Of a stretch of DNA of 64,000 nucleotides, positions 45,801 to 56,452 are shown one piece after another. This stretch comes from Scolanthus callimorphus (lineage: Eukaryota > Cnidaria > Anthozoa > Actiniaria > Edwardsiidae). Each line of letters starts with the position of its first letter. Positions within the stretch are counted from its first letter, which is position 1. The stretch covers positions 6,973,912 to 7,037,911 of the forward strand of contig CM066920.1 of the NCBI GenBank assembly GCA_033964015.1, read 5' to 3'. A program made the translations under genes and the position numbers. Under the pieces are notes generated by a model. The model did not search any database. It had not been told where the DNA came from and was given only the letters and a program-made list of their open reading frames with translations.

Positions 45801-47599
45801 CATGGGCTTAGATGCGATCTAAAAAAACCTTGTTGGAGATTTTTAAAATTTTAAATAGAGCCGGTTTTAGAGCAATTTTGTGTGTCCGCTAAGTTTTTTT
45901 TTATATAAAAAAATGTAAAAAACTGAAATTCTTTAAAAAATCATAACTTGAAAAGGAGATCGCATTTCTAAAATCCCCGACACGTTTTTTAGGACAGATC
46001 TTAGTCAACGCTAATATTGCGTCAATGAAAGAAATAGCGCTAAAACGTTGAACTGATGCACAGGGAAGGGAACTCCATAAAAAATTTGGGTTTTATAAAA
46101 TTAAATGAAGTTATATACCATAGTTTAGCCCGGAAAATAAGCTTTAAAATGAGGTATCACCATTTTTCGTGAAATTATGTCATTTTAACGAAAAAGTACC
46201 CCGAAGGTAGTCCGTTACCTTAAGATGTCTGTTGCTATGCAACCTGTCCACAATGCATTGCTTTGTTTTTATTTACATCATTCAGTGCACCAGAAACTCT
46301 GACTAAAGGCCCGTTTACACTTGCAATTTTTGCTGCAATTTTTGTCGCGCGAGTCGCGGCGATTTTTCTCGCACGTACGCGTCAACTCAAAATCACTAAT
46401 GTAAACTAGGCGCAACTCTGCGCGATCTGCCGCGATTTTTGTCGCGTGATGTCGCGGAGATTTCAAACATGTTCGAAACTATTTGCAACTTCATGCGATT
46501 TGAAGAAAAGAGAGCACAGAAATCGCACCGGATTTGCATTTCGTTCACACTAGAGAGTTGGAATTGCAATTCCGCGCGAGAAAAATCGCCGCGACAAATG
46601 CAACAAAATCGCAAGTGTAGGCCGGCCTTAACGCAATATTCATACTTCAAAGGATTCATACCTTTCATGTTTGTTGGGGAGAAAAAAAAAATAATAATAA
46701 TGGGTTACACAAATCGGCTCCACTAGGTGGCTCTTCTTCCGTTGCGGGGCCTACGGTTTTACGTCCTTATCCGAGAAGACGTGAAGGTCTAACCATTTGC
46801 AGATGTTACAGCAAAGGCAGCACCTTCTCCTCAATTATTAGAAAAAGACCCTGAGTGTTGGTCCGGCCGGGGTTTGAACTCCCAACCTCCCGCACATAAG
46901 CCCGGCGCTCTACCACTGCGCTAACCGGTGACAGACTGACAAAAATATAATTTTTTTCTTGAACCTCTAAGTTTCGCTGGTACAAAAAATGGCGGCAAAG
47001 CAGCATTGTATTCTCGTCGTGTATGATTTGACGCACGCGTTTGGTGTTAACTTTGCGAATGCAAACCTAAGCAATAAAAGGTGTTGATTTTGCACTTGCG
47101 TTTGTGCCAACCGCCAGGCAGATAGCTCATTAGGTGGAGCGCCTGCCTGTTGTGCGGTGTTCAAATCTCAGCGCGACCTATCAGGGCCTGAAACTGATCG
47201 AAAAAAGTTACTTAACCTTTGCTGTACCATATGCCAATTGTTGGAACTTGCGTCCTCTCGGATAAGGACGTAAGGTGCTGGGCCTTTGCTTTACCATCTG
47301 CAAATGGTTAGACTAACTCGCGTCCTCTCGGATAAGGACGGTAAACAATTTAACAAGTCTATGTAAACTTGTATCTATGTGAACGCTAAAGAGTCTGTTG
47401 CACTTGTCGTAAGAGAAGAGTTCGGATTAGCGGCTTTCGTAAGCATTACGGTCGCCATCTAAATTCATTCTTCAGAGTCCTCTAAAATCCCAATGCCATG
47501 ATCACATCGCTATGACGCACAAGTCTTATCCTTGTCTTCTGTGCTCTCTTTTTTAAAGGCCAAACAAGTCAACTGGCTCACTGGATGACCCAAGAAGCA
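33880..47599 (+). CDS. CLHC1: CLHC1-like protein: coiled coils plus clathrin heavy-chain linker-like repeat (3' end unresolved)
   Basis: Exons 33880-33951, 34109-34144, 35347-35430, 36425-36528, 37102-37128, 37303-37346, 37984-38078, 38386-38438, 38730-38784, 39391-39471 and 40645-40729 are continuous in phase. After a gap of one or more unfound exons come 44386-44442, 44541-44597, 45260-45324, 45407-45516 and 47559-47599. The N-terminal half (FERLIEEHSVFKRLLYEIK, ...EYESCIEAIQRGQRELSYLSRKL) resembles the TSNAXIP1 N-terminal domain and continues as coiled coil. The C-terminal half (EEDFEEAAILIAHSPKGCLR, then SLLPTLVLEKGRL...ECREYVEFTLDNGQTSQLAHWM) matches the clathrin linker pattern AA..sPkGiLR followed by a leucine-rich helix pair. 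CLHC1 has this order of domains; its cellular role is poorly known. A plain TSNAXIP1-family protein is the alternative. Confidence 0.7.
35465..35715. repeat. Degenerate array of aaagaattctttggggt
   Basis: Four or more copies in the CLHC1-like gene's intron 3, bounded by ccccccggttgagaacc and the mirrored ggtcctcaacccgggg. Confidence 0.65.
37503..37635. mobile_element. MITE with agttttcacgatgttg ends
   Basis: The ends agttttcacgatgttgcgc and caacatcgtgaaaac, with inner gagaacaat / attgttctc, form an inverted-repeat element of about 133 bp in the CLHC1-like gene. Confidence 0.7.
40300..40460. mobile_element. Near-perfect 160-bp foldback element
   Basis: The arms tagagcacaactttctatga and tcatagaaagttatgctcta pair over about 60 bp on each side, through tttatcgg and gtgatgttgggagagacac. 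Fragments of the same family occur near 13145-13200. Confidence 0.8.
41061..41241. mobile_element. Foldback element in CLHC1-like intron
   Basis: The ends aatcggatttcagtggttga and accacagaaatccgatt pair, with inner cgcactcgggatgctg / caacatcccccgtgcg. A small extra hairpin (ggaggttttatgtgagacat...) lies within. Confidence 0.7.
42756..42968. mobile_element. Foldback element with CCGTTCACA ends and a GGTACCGGTAC-themed core
   Basis: The ends ccgttcacattagaccgg / ...tctcgtgtgaacgg flank repeated ggtaccg, accggtac and gttcacacggga motifs. Its ends resemble those of the elements at 12399 and 46308, but the core sequence is unrelated. Confidence 0.7.
42990..44350. mobile_element. 1.36-kb element with AGCGGAGCTCC ends enclosing a CRE array
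   Basis: The left end tagcggagctcc and right end gggagctccgctttta are inverted copies; gtacacatgggaa occurs near both ends (43293 and 44290). Most of the inside is a tandem array. No transposase frame is present. It directly follows the element at 42756-42968 and ends just before CLHC1-like exon 44386-44442. Confidence 0.65.
43370..44075. repeat. Tandem array of about 125 bp, six copies, each with CACGTG and TGACGTCA palindromes
   Basis: Each unit has gactctaaaacaaccaaact, tgggtagtgtagtcta and then gtcacgtgatgtgacgtcat followed by cgatgacgtcat. I count about ten TGACGTCA palindromes in the array, one more at 43109, and a CACGTG in most units. Units begin about every 116-141 bp (CRE cores near 43414, 43534, 43660, 43795, 43911 and 44052). 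Confidence 0.9.
45567..46219. mobile_element. 653-bp TTAA-flanked MITE (piggyBac-like)
   Basis: The ends GGTTACGGACTACCTTC and GGTAGTCCGTTACC are inverted repeats (16 of 17 match), each directly flanked by TTAA (45563-45566 and 46220-46223). Longer imperfect arms follow (atacctcattttgaactta / taaaatgaggtatcac). It has no coding capacity. TTAA duplication is typical of piggyBac transposases. It lies in the CLHC1-like intron after exon 45407-45516. Confidence 0.82.
46308..46627. mobile_element. Foldback element with GGCCCGTTTACACTTGC ends and a TCGCGGCGATTTTT-themed core
   Basis: The ends ggcccgtttacacttgca and gcaagtgtaggccggcc are inverted. The interior is repeated variants of cgcgacaaaaatcgc and its complement. 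Third member of the type seen at 12399 and 42756. Confidence 0.75.
46728..46932 (-). mobile_element. tRNA-derived SINE, minus orientation
   Basis: On the minus strand the head reads ggttagcgcagtggtagagc (A box) and gggagttcaaaccccgg (B box), about 75 bp in all. The body ends with the sequence complementary to acgtccttatccgagaag. The tRNA-like part is not a clean cloverleaf, so it is a SINE and not a tRNA gene. Confidence 0.75.
47112..47346 (+). mobile_element. tRNA-derived SINE, plus orientation
   Basis: The head gcagatagctcattaggtgg (A box) and ggtgttcaaatctc (B box) leads into a body that twice contains cgtcctctcggataaggacg. The same tail motif occurs inverted in the SINE at 46728-46932, so the two elements are related and face each other. 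Confidence 0.72.
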
Positions 47600-48189
47600 G
47601 TAAGTTATTTGTTTGCTGGTGTAAAGTAGAGCCCGAAATAATTTTTCTTACTTGATGGGACATATGGCTGTCAAAAAATACTTTATTGGTTGTCTCTACT
47701 GGAAAGTTGGCCGGACATATCTGAAAATTAGTCGGACCATTTGGCGAATGAAAACGGATTTCCGCACATTTACTTACTAATCTTTCTTTCATAATCACCG
47801 CTTATCTTGAACATCATCCGGTGTTTTAAATAGGATTGTGGTGATCATCGACCACGCCCAATCATTAGAACTTTTGCTTGTGCGTGTAAATATGTACTCT
47901 TGTACATACTTTTTGGATTCCACGTGTAAATGGTGACATGTACGTGCTGTAAATCAGTTCCCGACATTGAAATGTTACACGTGGTAATTGTGGTAAGTAT
48001 GCACGTACCATATGGCCTCCAGAATTCCTAAAACAAAATTGTACTTGTGAATCCAGAGAGCAACACACGAAAAAACTTGTGCAAATTTCTCAAGTACGTA
48101 CGTGCGCATTTGCGTAGAGGACGCTACGTCCTTGCGCTGCACCGTTTTGTTTGTACCAAAACGTTTTTTAAAAGCGACTCCTAGAGGTC

Positions 48190-48955
48190 AGTAACAATTC
48201 ATGTCCAGGCTGTATCACATGATAGTAACCCCTCGGACAAATGGCCGCTTAAAAGACGATACATGATTGAAATGCCCGGGTGGAATTATTAACCTTTCTT
48301 TATTGGTAACATCTGATGGATAAACATCAAAATATTAATCTCTAAATGACACTGAGGTCGCCAAAAAGGGCGTCATATGGGTCCTAAAAAGACGACACTA
48401 GACATGCTTGAAATACCCGGGTGGAATTATTAACCTTTCTTTATTGGTAACATCTGATGAATAAACAGAAAAAAATAAGTCTCTAGATGACACTGAGGTC
48501 GCTAAAAAGGGTCGCCATTTGGGCCCTAAGAACGACAGTGACATAGTTGAAATACCCGGGTTTGATTAGTAACCTTTCTTTATTGGTACCATCTGATGAA
48601 TAAACAGAAAAAATGAAGTCTCTAAATGACACTGAGGTCGCCAAAAAGGATCGCCATTTGGGCCCCAAAAAGACGACAGTGACATAGTTGAAATACCCGG
48701 GTGGTATTAGTAACCTTTCTTTATGGGTACCACCTCATGAATAAACAGAAAGTTCCTAGATGACATTGTGGTCGCCCAAAAGGCTTCATTGTGTTCTGGG
48801 TCCCTCGCCCTAGTTAATTAAAGAAGTCAGTAAGTTGAATTCCATATTCAAGGAGAAAAAATATCTGGTTTCTGAAGGTGACCGGTGAGAGTGAGATGCT
48901 TTTTTCGCGCCAAAAAACGCCGGGTTCGCTAAAACATGGCTAAATCCGCGACTCC
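48190..48955. repeat. Tandem array of about 125-130 bp units plus unique tail (module copy 1)
   Basis: Units contain gaaatacccgggtggaatta, ttaacctttctttattgg and gacactgaggtcgccaaaaa. After about four to five units comes a tail (ttaattaaagaagtcagtaa ... gccgggttcgctaaaacatgg). The entire module recurs at 50190-50875. Confidence 0.85.
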
Positions 48956-49043
48956 TAGAGGTCAGTAACAATTCACGTCCAGGCTGTATCACACGATAAT
49001 AACCCCACGGACAAATGGGCGCTAAAAAGACGATACTAACTAC

Positions 49044-49180
49044 TTACTAACCGAGAGTGAGGGCATTACGTGAAATATCAAACTGAGGTTTTGGCGTATC
49101 GACCGAGCGATAGCGAGGTTGATACGCCAAAACCGAGGTTTGATATTTCACGTAATGCCCGAACGGTCGAGGTTAGTAAG
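49044..49180. repeat. Foldback element between the two repeat modules
   Basis: The arms ttactaaccgagagtgaggg and gcccgaacggtcgaggttagtaa continue through cattacgtgaaatatcaaac, with the loop centred on a palindrome (gaccgagcgatagcgagg). Confidence 0.75.
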
Positions 49181-49432
49181 TTGTTTATTATATGGCACTT
49201 TTTCTACAAACTTTTTACGAACCGGAAGTCACCTCGTTCATTTTCCCGCCGAAATAACTCAGACACGCGCCCGCGTCGCGCTCGAGTTCATTCAGAGTTT
49301 TTTCTGAGTCAAATTGATAGAACAAACCCGTGTGCGAAAACCACGCCAGACTTACTCTAAAGTAATCAATCTCTTATGGATATCAAAACTTCGGAATCCT
49401 TTCTTTTACAGATATTTTATAATGTTGTTTAG

Positions 49433-49747
49433 TTATTTGAGAAACTTTTGAGGGAGTTACAGAAGTTTCAAACGGCAAGCAACCGGGAAGCAAGTCTTCG
49501 ACGTCAGCTCAACTTTTTTTTAGCACCATTGGGGAAAACATTGCTCCTTTTGCACCTAGGAAACGGCCTTATAAATACGGAAGAAGAGTTAAACCTGAAG
49601 AAGATATTTCACAAGCTATCCTCCAGAAAATTGCAATGGTTATTTTATTTGTGCAAAAGCAAACGTAAAAGTAAGAATGAATTTAACTCGAGGAGATGGA
49701 GAGAGAAAAGAAATCAACGACTTCACTATCAGTTATCGGTAATATAA
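49433..49747 (+). CDS. Possible 3' exon of the CLHC1-like gene
   Basis: An acceptor (ttgtttag) at 49425-49432 opens a phase-0 frame that would follow the 47599 donor. It reads LFEKLLRELQKFQTASNREA and stays open to a TAA at 49745-49747. After the T run at 49514-49521 the in-frame protein looks unlike a domain. The +1 frame is also open from the T run to 49665 and ends near a possible donor (GTAAAAGT at 49666). The strong acceptor-like tract before 49523 adds to the ambiguity. The region lies between two copies of a large duplicated repeat module. Treat both the end and the identity of this exon as tentative. Confidence 0.35.
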   Translation, partial: LFEKLLRELQKFQTASNREASLRRQLNFFLAPLGKTLLLLHLGNGLINTEEELNLKKIFHKLSSRKLQWLFYLCKSKRKSKNEFNSRRWREKRNQRLHYQLSVI

Positions 49748-50189
49748 GCACAAAGTTTGAACTCGCTTTCTGTTATTATTCTTAGCTCTCAAGTTTCTTG
49801 AATTCCCAATAAATTTTGACTTTACATGTAGCTTTTACCTTTTGCTGCTATTTTGACTCCCTTAAGTTATCATTTTCTCCGGATAGACTCGAATTTCTTA
49901 GTAGAGTAACTTTTTGGCTCTGCTTTTGCTTTTGTATAACAGGTCATTTCTGCTATTCAGGCCTTTATTTTCCTCTTGTCACTACAAGTTAGATTTGTGT
50001 TATATATACTGTGTCAAGTATTCCTTGTTGTGAATTTCGCTGAAAATCTTTTTGAATTTGTGTTATTTCAAGGAGATGATTTTTTATCAGTCTTGAACTG
50101 CGAGCGGGCATTAAGAATTTCCATAATGCCCGTGGCATTACGGAGAGTTACGCCCGCTCGTTAGCCAATCAGAGCCCGCGTACTATCGT

Positions 50190-50875
50190 TGCCATATAAT
50201 AAATGATTGAAATGCGCGGGTGGAATTATTAACCTTTCTTTACTAAACCATCTGATGGATAAACATCAAAATATGAATTTCTAGATGACAACTGAGGTCG
50301 CCAAAAAGGGCGTCATATGGGTCCTAAAAAGACGACACTAGACATGCTTGAAATACCCGGTGGAATTATTAACCTTTCCTTATTGTTACCATCTGATGAA
50401 TAAACAGAAAAACATGAAGTCTCTAAATGACACTGAGGTCGCCAAAAGGGCGTCATATGGGTCTTAAAAAGACGACACTAGACATGCTTGAAATACCCGG
50501 GTGGAATTATTAACCTTTCTTTTTTGGTACCATCTGATGAATAAACAAAAAAAAGTCTCTAAATGACACTGAGGTCGCCAAAAAGGATCGCCATTTGGGC
50601 CCCAAAAAGACGACAGTGACATAGTTGAAATACCCGGGTGGGATTAGTAACCTTTCTTTATGGGTACCACCTCATGAATAAACAGAAAGTTCCTAGATGA
50701 CGTTGTGGTGTTCTATTCTATTCTGGGTCCCTCGCCCTAGTTAATTAAAGAAGTCAGTAAGTTGAATTCTATATTCAAGGAGAAAAAATATCTGGTTTCT
50801 GAAGGTGACCGGTGAGATGCTTTTTTCGTGCCAAAAAACGCCGGGTTCGCTAAAACATGGCTAAACCCGTGAAGT
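50190..50875. repeat. Module copy 2 of the array at 48190-48955
   Basis: The same units (aaatacccgggtggaatta, cctttctttattg) and the same tail through ccgggttcgctaaaacatgg occur in the same orientation, about 2.0 kb downstream. The intervening 49.0-50.2 kb holds the possible terminal exon of the CLHC1-like gene. Confidence 0.85.
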
Positions 50876-52342
50876 TGTGTCTACGAATATGCCAAATGAA
50901 GAGCAAAACGAACTGTTTTACTGGAAACATCTGTAGTATGTATCGTTTGTTCGAACTCAATTGTCGGTCTGAAACGATGTCTTCTGTTTGCAATCTGGAT
51001 CCATCGCTCAATTTTTACATTCTGATTATTTTTACATGTTCACTCTAAACTTCTCGAACAGTATATAATTTTTTCTTAGGTGAAAACAAATTACATGTGA
51101 CGAGGTTTTATTTATACTTTTAGAATGTGAAAGTAGATGAGTGTATAGGCAGAGAAAAGAAAAGAAGAAAGAAATTAAAATGTAAACAGGATGTGAAAAT
51201 ATAGGATATAAGTTGCACTAGTTACATGTCTTAGAGGCATAGCAAATTGTCTCCATTTATCGGCTGCAATCAAAATTCGCTAATTACAATGTTTGCTCTC
51301 AAAATGTACATCGCCACATAAGCTATGAATTTGGAACATGAAATAAATTATCTTAACTTAAGGAAGACAGCTCATTCACTATACTTAGTGATTTGGCCAT
51401 TTAGGACACAAGATGTGCCTTTCCTTGGGCACAACACTAAAGTGTTATTTACTTATGGGGAGGATACTACTTAGAGTCAAACAAATGGGAGAAAATCAGT
51501 ATCAATTGAAAGTTAAAAAGACAGGAACCGACAATGGCAACAAATGCATCAATTTTTTTTCCAATTTGGTCACGTAGTTACTTGCTAGGAAATCCTGGAG
51601 TGTTTTTTTTTCTTGTTTTTGACCCACAACAAAGTTTCAGTTTATTTATTTTATATTTTAATTGTTAAGTTTCACAACGTTTCTCTGAATGCATTTGACT
51701 TTTATCATGGAAAGTGTTTTCATCAACAACAACAATATTTATTACAAAAGCATGCTTTTGTTTGAAATAGTTTTTACTTTACAAATATTCCTCGTGACAA
51801 TAACTTGTTTACGCTTTTTCACTGTTATCGGTGATAAAAACGAAGATTCTCCCAACAATATGAATGCATTGTCAGAGAACAGGTCATGAGAACTGAACGC
51901 ATCATCAGCTTCATGGTAACACGCTGATCAAGCACCATATTATCTTAAGAATTGGAGACGATCTCAGAATTGGTGTAATCACTTTGCAATTTGTTTCAAT
52001 GATAGATAGATAGCTTTATTAAAATTTCCTTGGCAGCCAGAAAGCTGAATACCGGAAAATTTACAATAATACTTAAAATATACAAATAAAATACTATATA
52101 CAAGAATGATAATAAAAGGTTTAAAAACTAGTTAATTACAATAAAAATTCGAAATATTTACATCTTAGCCGCGTTGTGGATGATAAAACTGGTTTGAAAC
52201 CGTGCCATTTTGCACAGAGGCAGTCCTGAAATTCGTGAAATTCGCTCTTTGCTTCACAGAAGAAAACGTTTTTGTGTGAAAAACATTTGTTTGTTTTTAT
52301 CCAGTCTCCACAAAATCCCCGAGGTATATATCCACCGCTAGG

Positions 52343-52375
<33 letters not shown>

Positions 52376-53389
52376 AACCAAATCAGTAGAATATAATACG
52401 GTGGATCAAACGATTCAAAACGCAAAAACGAGCCGCCATTTTGAGAAGTTTCTCAAAACAGTAAATAGTATTTGATATCTGCTTGCTATTTCAGGGACCA
52501 ATCAGAGCGCGCGAAAATGACTGATTTGGCATATACTAAATGAAGGTATCACCTCTCCCTAAGGCCTTTATATAAAGATCATATCCTCCAAATTTAATCA
52601 AAATTTGGAAATTGGTCTTTGGCGATAAGGACTACTTGAGTACAAAATTGAGCTTATATAATCAAAAACTGCAAAGTAAGAAACTCATAAAAACCTCATT
52701 TTTGCTCTGTCAGTCTGATTAGCAAACTTCTCAGAATCATCGATTTTGCATGACATGTCTGATACACTGGACATCCTTTAGCTTTTAGGAAAACTATCTC
52801 TTCCTACCTAGATTTCCTAAATTCATAAAGCCTACGGCGTGTAGATGTCTCTTTAAGAGGAAAGTGTCTCAAACGTTGAGATATCCTTATTTCTTCCAAG
52901 GCCAAGGACACGAAACTTTTTTAGAATAGTACTCACGTCTAAAACGTGAAATTCAGACTCTTTATGTAATCAGTTATGACTAAACGTACATAGCGATCTT
53001 AATCCCAACGTCATTCGATACCTATCTTATTTCTTCCCGTCTCATCGGAATATCTGCAAGAAAAAGGATAAAAAGGTAGTAAAAATCGCCCAGTTATGTG
53101 TCACGTTTGTTTTCGTTGATTTAATATGTGTAATTATATTATTGGCAAATTTCGCCAACTTAGGGGAAAAGCATATTTTATGGATTCTTCTTAATTTCTG
53201 AGTTTTCGAATGAAGTAAATAAATATGGGTTCGAACGCTCAACGTCGCGATTTCATTATTTATCTTGCACTTTTGCTATTGCTATTTCTTGGGATCACGT
53301 ATGTCATTCCTAGTTACTTTATTTCTAGAATCGTCCAAGTTCTCAGATACAAATAGAGGTCCTTTAATTATATCACGTTATCGTTCTTA

Positions 53390-53720
53390 ACCCCCCCCCC
53401 CCCCCCCCAATGATAAGGGTCTTATACTTATCAGGTTTTTAATGTTAATAGCGAGCTGTCTCATCAAAGACCTCTCATCTTTCTAAAGGAAAAGAGTGTC
53501 GAGAGTTCACGTACTTAATTTTGTCGCTGTTTCTTTCCTGTAGAAATGGTGAGTGCTTCCCCCCTCCCCCCCATGATAAGTGTCTTATACTTATCAGGTT
53601 TTTAATGTTAATATCGAGCTGTCTCATCAAAGATCACTCATCTTTCTAAAGGAAGAGAGTTGTTCACGTACTTTTGTCTCTGTTTTTTTTTCTGGAGAAA
53701 TGGTGACCTTCATGAATGAC
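53390..53720. repeat. Direct duplication of about 162 bp with C runs
   Basis: The copies start at about 53410 and 53572 with atgataag.gtcttatactta and run through cttttgtc...gtttctt, each preceded by a C-rich run (19 C at 53390-53408). Confidence 0.8.
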
Positions 53721-54646
53721 GCCACTACGGCAGAAATTAATTGCGTCTTCCTCAGAGATAATAGTTTGGTTGTCTGTTCTCTACTCTTGCAGGTTTTCTT
53801 ACACTTCCCGTTTCTCCAAGAAGACCCTACCCTCTTTTCATGTCAGTAAGCTAATAGCCCACCTTGGCTGCTTCCTTGAATAAGTCACAGTCTTTTTCGT
53901 TCAAAGAAATGCTTTTTGTTCCTTTTACATAAACCACGATAAATAAACGACATTCGTAATCAGACTTGTTTAGTAAAGGATTGTCTCTCAGTGCAAACTG
54001 TTAGATGTGTAAAACTAAATAAAATATACTGTACATGTTACACAGTGATCATTTTAGGAAGAGGTTATTACAGGAGAACCTTCACATGTTCTCAGACGAA
54101 AGAAAAACCTTTAAAACTAAACATGGGGTGCTTTCCATTTACCAAACATTTCCGGTTTGAGTTTCCGGGAATTCCTGTGGTCAAATGGCACGGTCCAAAC
54201 CGAAAAGTCACGACAAAAACAGAGAAAAACTTTTGGGTTATATATATTATGTTTCTCACACAATCAAAAGCCCGAATTTTGACCATATACATTGGAGTGA
54301 TTTTTTTCTATAAGAACCTATTTTTCTTATCCACGCTGAACAGGTTCTTATATTTTTTGGGTAATTAAATTCCAATTTTCAACCTGTGGGTTCTCAGCGC
54401 TGCTCACACGTTCTAAGATTAGATCACGAGACTCAGGACAAACAATCCCTCTGCTGAAATCCCATTCTGAAGGATCGCGCTCGAAATACGAGCCAGGGTA
54501 GGAGTACAACCTCTGCTATAATGAGCGGAAATACCAGTTTACCAATTCATTTTGTATCGTTCTTTAGAGAGAAAACGGGATAAACGTATATTTGTTTTTA
54601 ATAAGTGTGACGTCATCTGTGCGCAGCACTATTCACTAGGTTCTTA

Positions 54647-54799
54647 TACACCTAATTCGAAAAAGGTTGCTTTGGTGTTTGGTCTTTGGTCTTTCAAATA
54701 GCGCGAAACAAAGGAATTATTTGATTCAGTGACCACGAAACAAAGGCGTTCTATGACCAAACACCAATGACCAAAGCAACCTTTTCTGAATTAGGTGTA
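54647..54799. mobile_element. MITE with TACACCTAATTC ends
   Basis: The ends tacacctaattcgaaaaagg and ccttttctgaattaggtgta are inverted and continue through ttgctttggtgtttggtc / gaccaaacaccaatgaccaa. Confidence 0.78.
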
Positions 54800-56452
54800 T
54801 GCAGGTTTTGACTGTAATTATCCGTTTGTTTGTGTAATTGTAATTGTTTGTAAATCTCATTAGGTACCCTCTTTCGGTCCACCAACGTGGCCGCCGCCGT
54901 TTCAGGCGTTTATGTTTCGGGATCGTTTATTTAAACCTACTGCAGATATAGATATATTATAGGTTGATTACAATTCATATTAAGTAAATGCAATGCAATT
55001 TTCATGAACCTGACACATTTTTCTATGGAATTCAGTTTGCTGATTGTTTTTTTTTTCAAGATATTCACACCGAATTCTGTTTTAGAAACAATATCCCACG
55101 AATAATAATCTTCATCTTTGCTTGAGGTCTCTTAGAAAGCTTAGCCACTGATGAAGAGATTTTCACTCTTTTGCCTTGGCTTTTCTACGCTATTAGCGCC
55201 TTATTGATTCTCGGTCAATTACTAATCCCATCCTGATCATTTAAGATTAATTAATGAGAACCTCACGCTCCTTTGTAATATGCCGCATTTCTACTGGCTA
55301 TTTGAAGGGGATTTTCTAATCAAAATCGCAGCTTCATGCAGAAAATAATAACATTGCTCCCCCTCATTGGTACACACTAGAAGATTTGCAGATTTGTTGA
55401 TGTATTTATAAGCATATTCAACATTAGTTACTTGCTTTTATAGAATCCCCTCATGTTAGTAATTTCGCTTTCAAAATCTTGAAAAACAGGCTGCAAAAGG
55501 GAAGGATGAAAGTCTGGCAAGTATAGGAAGTGGCACTGTTTTAAAGTCCGCCAGCTATCTATTTTCGAGTAATTTGAAACTTTATGCTGAAGGTTATAAT
55601 TGTGCTTTACAGTTTTATTAAATTGGTGTTACTTTGCTCCTGAAAAACGTACAAGGAAAGGGAATTGGTTGAAAGAGGAGTATGAAAACTACTGTCGCTA
55701 TTATTAAAAAGATTGAAGTATTTTGTATAGCCCAAGGGAAGAAATGTCTAGGATATAGAACATGCTGGCTTGCATGCTCAAAGAGGAGTGTGAAACTACT
55801 GCCGCGATTGTTTTAACGAGCCCTAAACAGCAAAAAACTAGTAGGAAGAGATGATAGGAAATTTTGCTTTTCGAGAGCTCTTTGTATAAATTAACGGCGC
55901 TAAAAAATTGGAGTAATTTTTATTGCCCAAGGGAAGAAATGTCTACGATAGAACATGCTGGCTTGCATGCTCGTGAGAAAATGTTTTTTCCGCATGTTAC
56001 TCGAAAGGAGAGGGGTTTAAGTTTTTGGCATGTCTTAGTCTTTGATGACAAGGAAAATCAATGACATCTCATTGCTTTTTTATACCTCTGTGAATTGTGG
56101 ATTCACGTCTTTAAGCTGTTTCTTGTGCAGGAGAAACAGAGGTTTGAAAATATTTTTCTTGTTTTTGTGCCCTGTTTTGTGTTCGCTATCAGTACAACGT
56201 AAGACTAAGACTGGTCTTTAGAGACGACTAGGGACGAGTCAGAGACTAAGAAAGAAATAGATGTTTGTAGACGATGAGATCCTTGTTTGTGCACGTGTAC
56301 AGATTGAGGGCGAACCCCCGTCCGCTCTGTAGACGGTACTAAAAGTCCTGTTCATATTCTTCGGCCCTTATGCCGCTCAACCCATACCCTTTTATGTACC
56401 AATGTTTTGCCTTTTAAGGTACGTCAGAAAACCAAGCTATAATTATAATTAA

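Noticed and set aside
46860..46932. tRNA gene on the minus strand
   Set aside because: A and B boxes are present but the acceptor and anticodon stems do not pair properly and a SINE body follows. It is called a tRNA-derived SINE.
52136..52381. 81-codon minus-strand frame near a gatagatagatag run
   Set aside because: I looked for a retroelement end here, but no reverse transcriptase or other domain is visible and the AT-rich flank is not diagnostic.
53991..54368. 125-codon plus-strand frame
   Set aside because: No domain, no convincing signal peptide, and the reverse strand is also open. It is best treated as noncoding.
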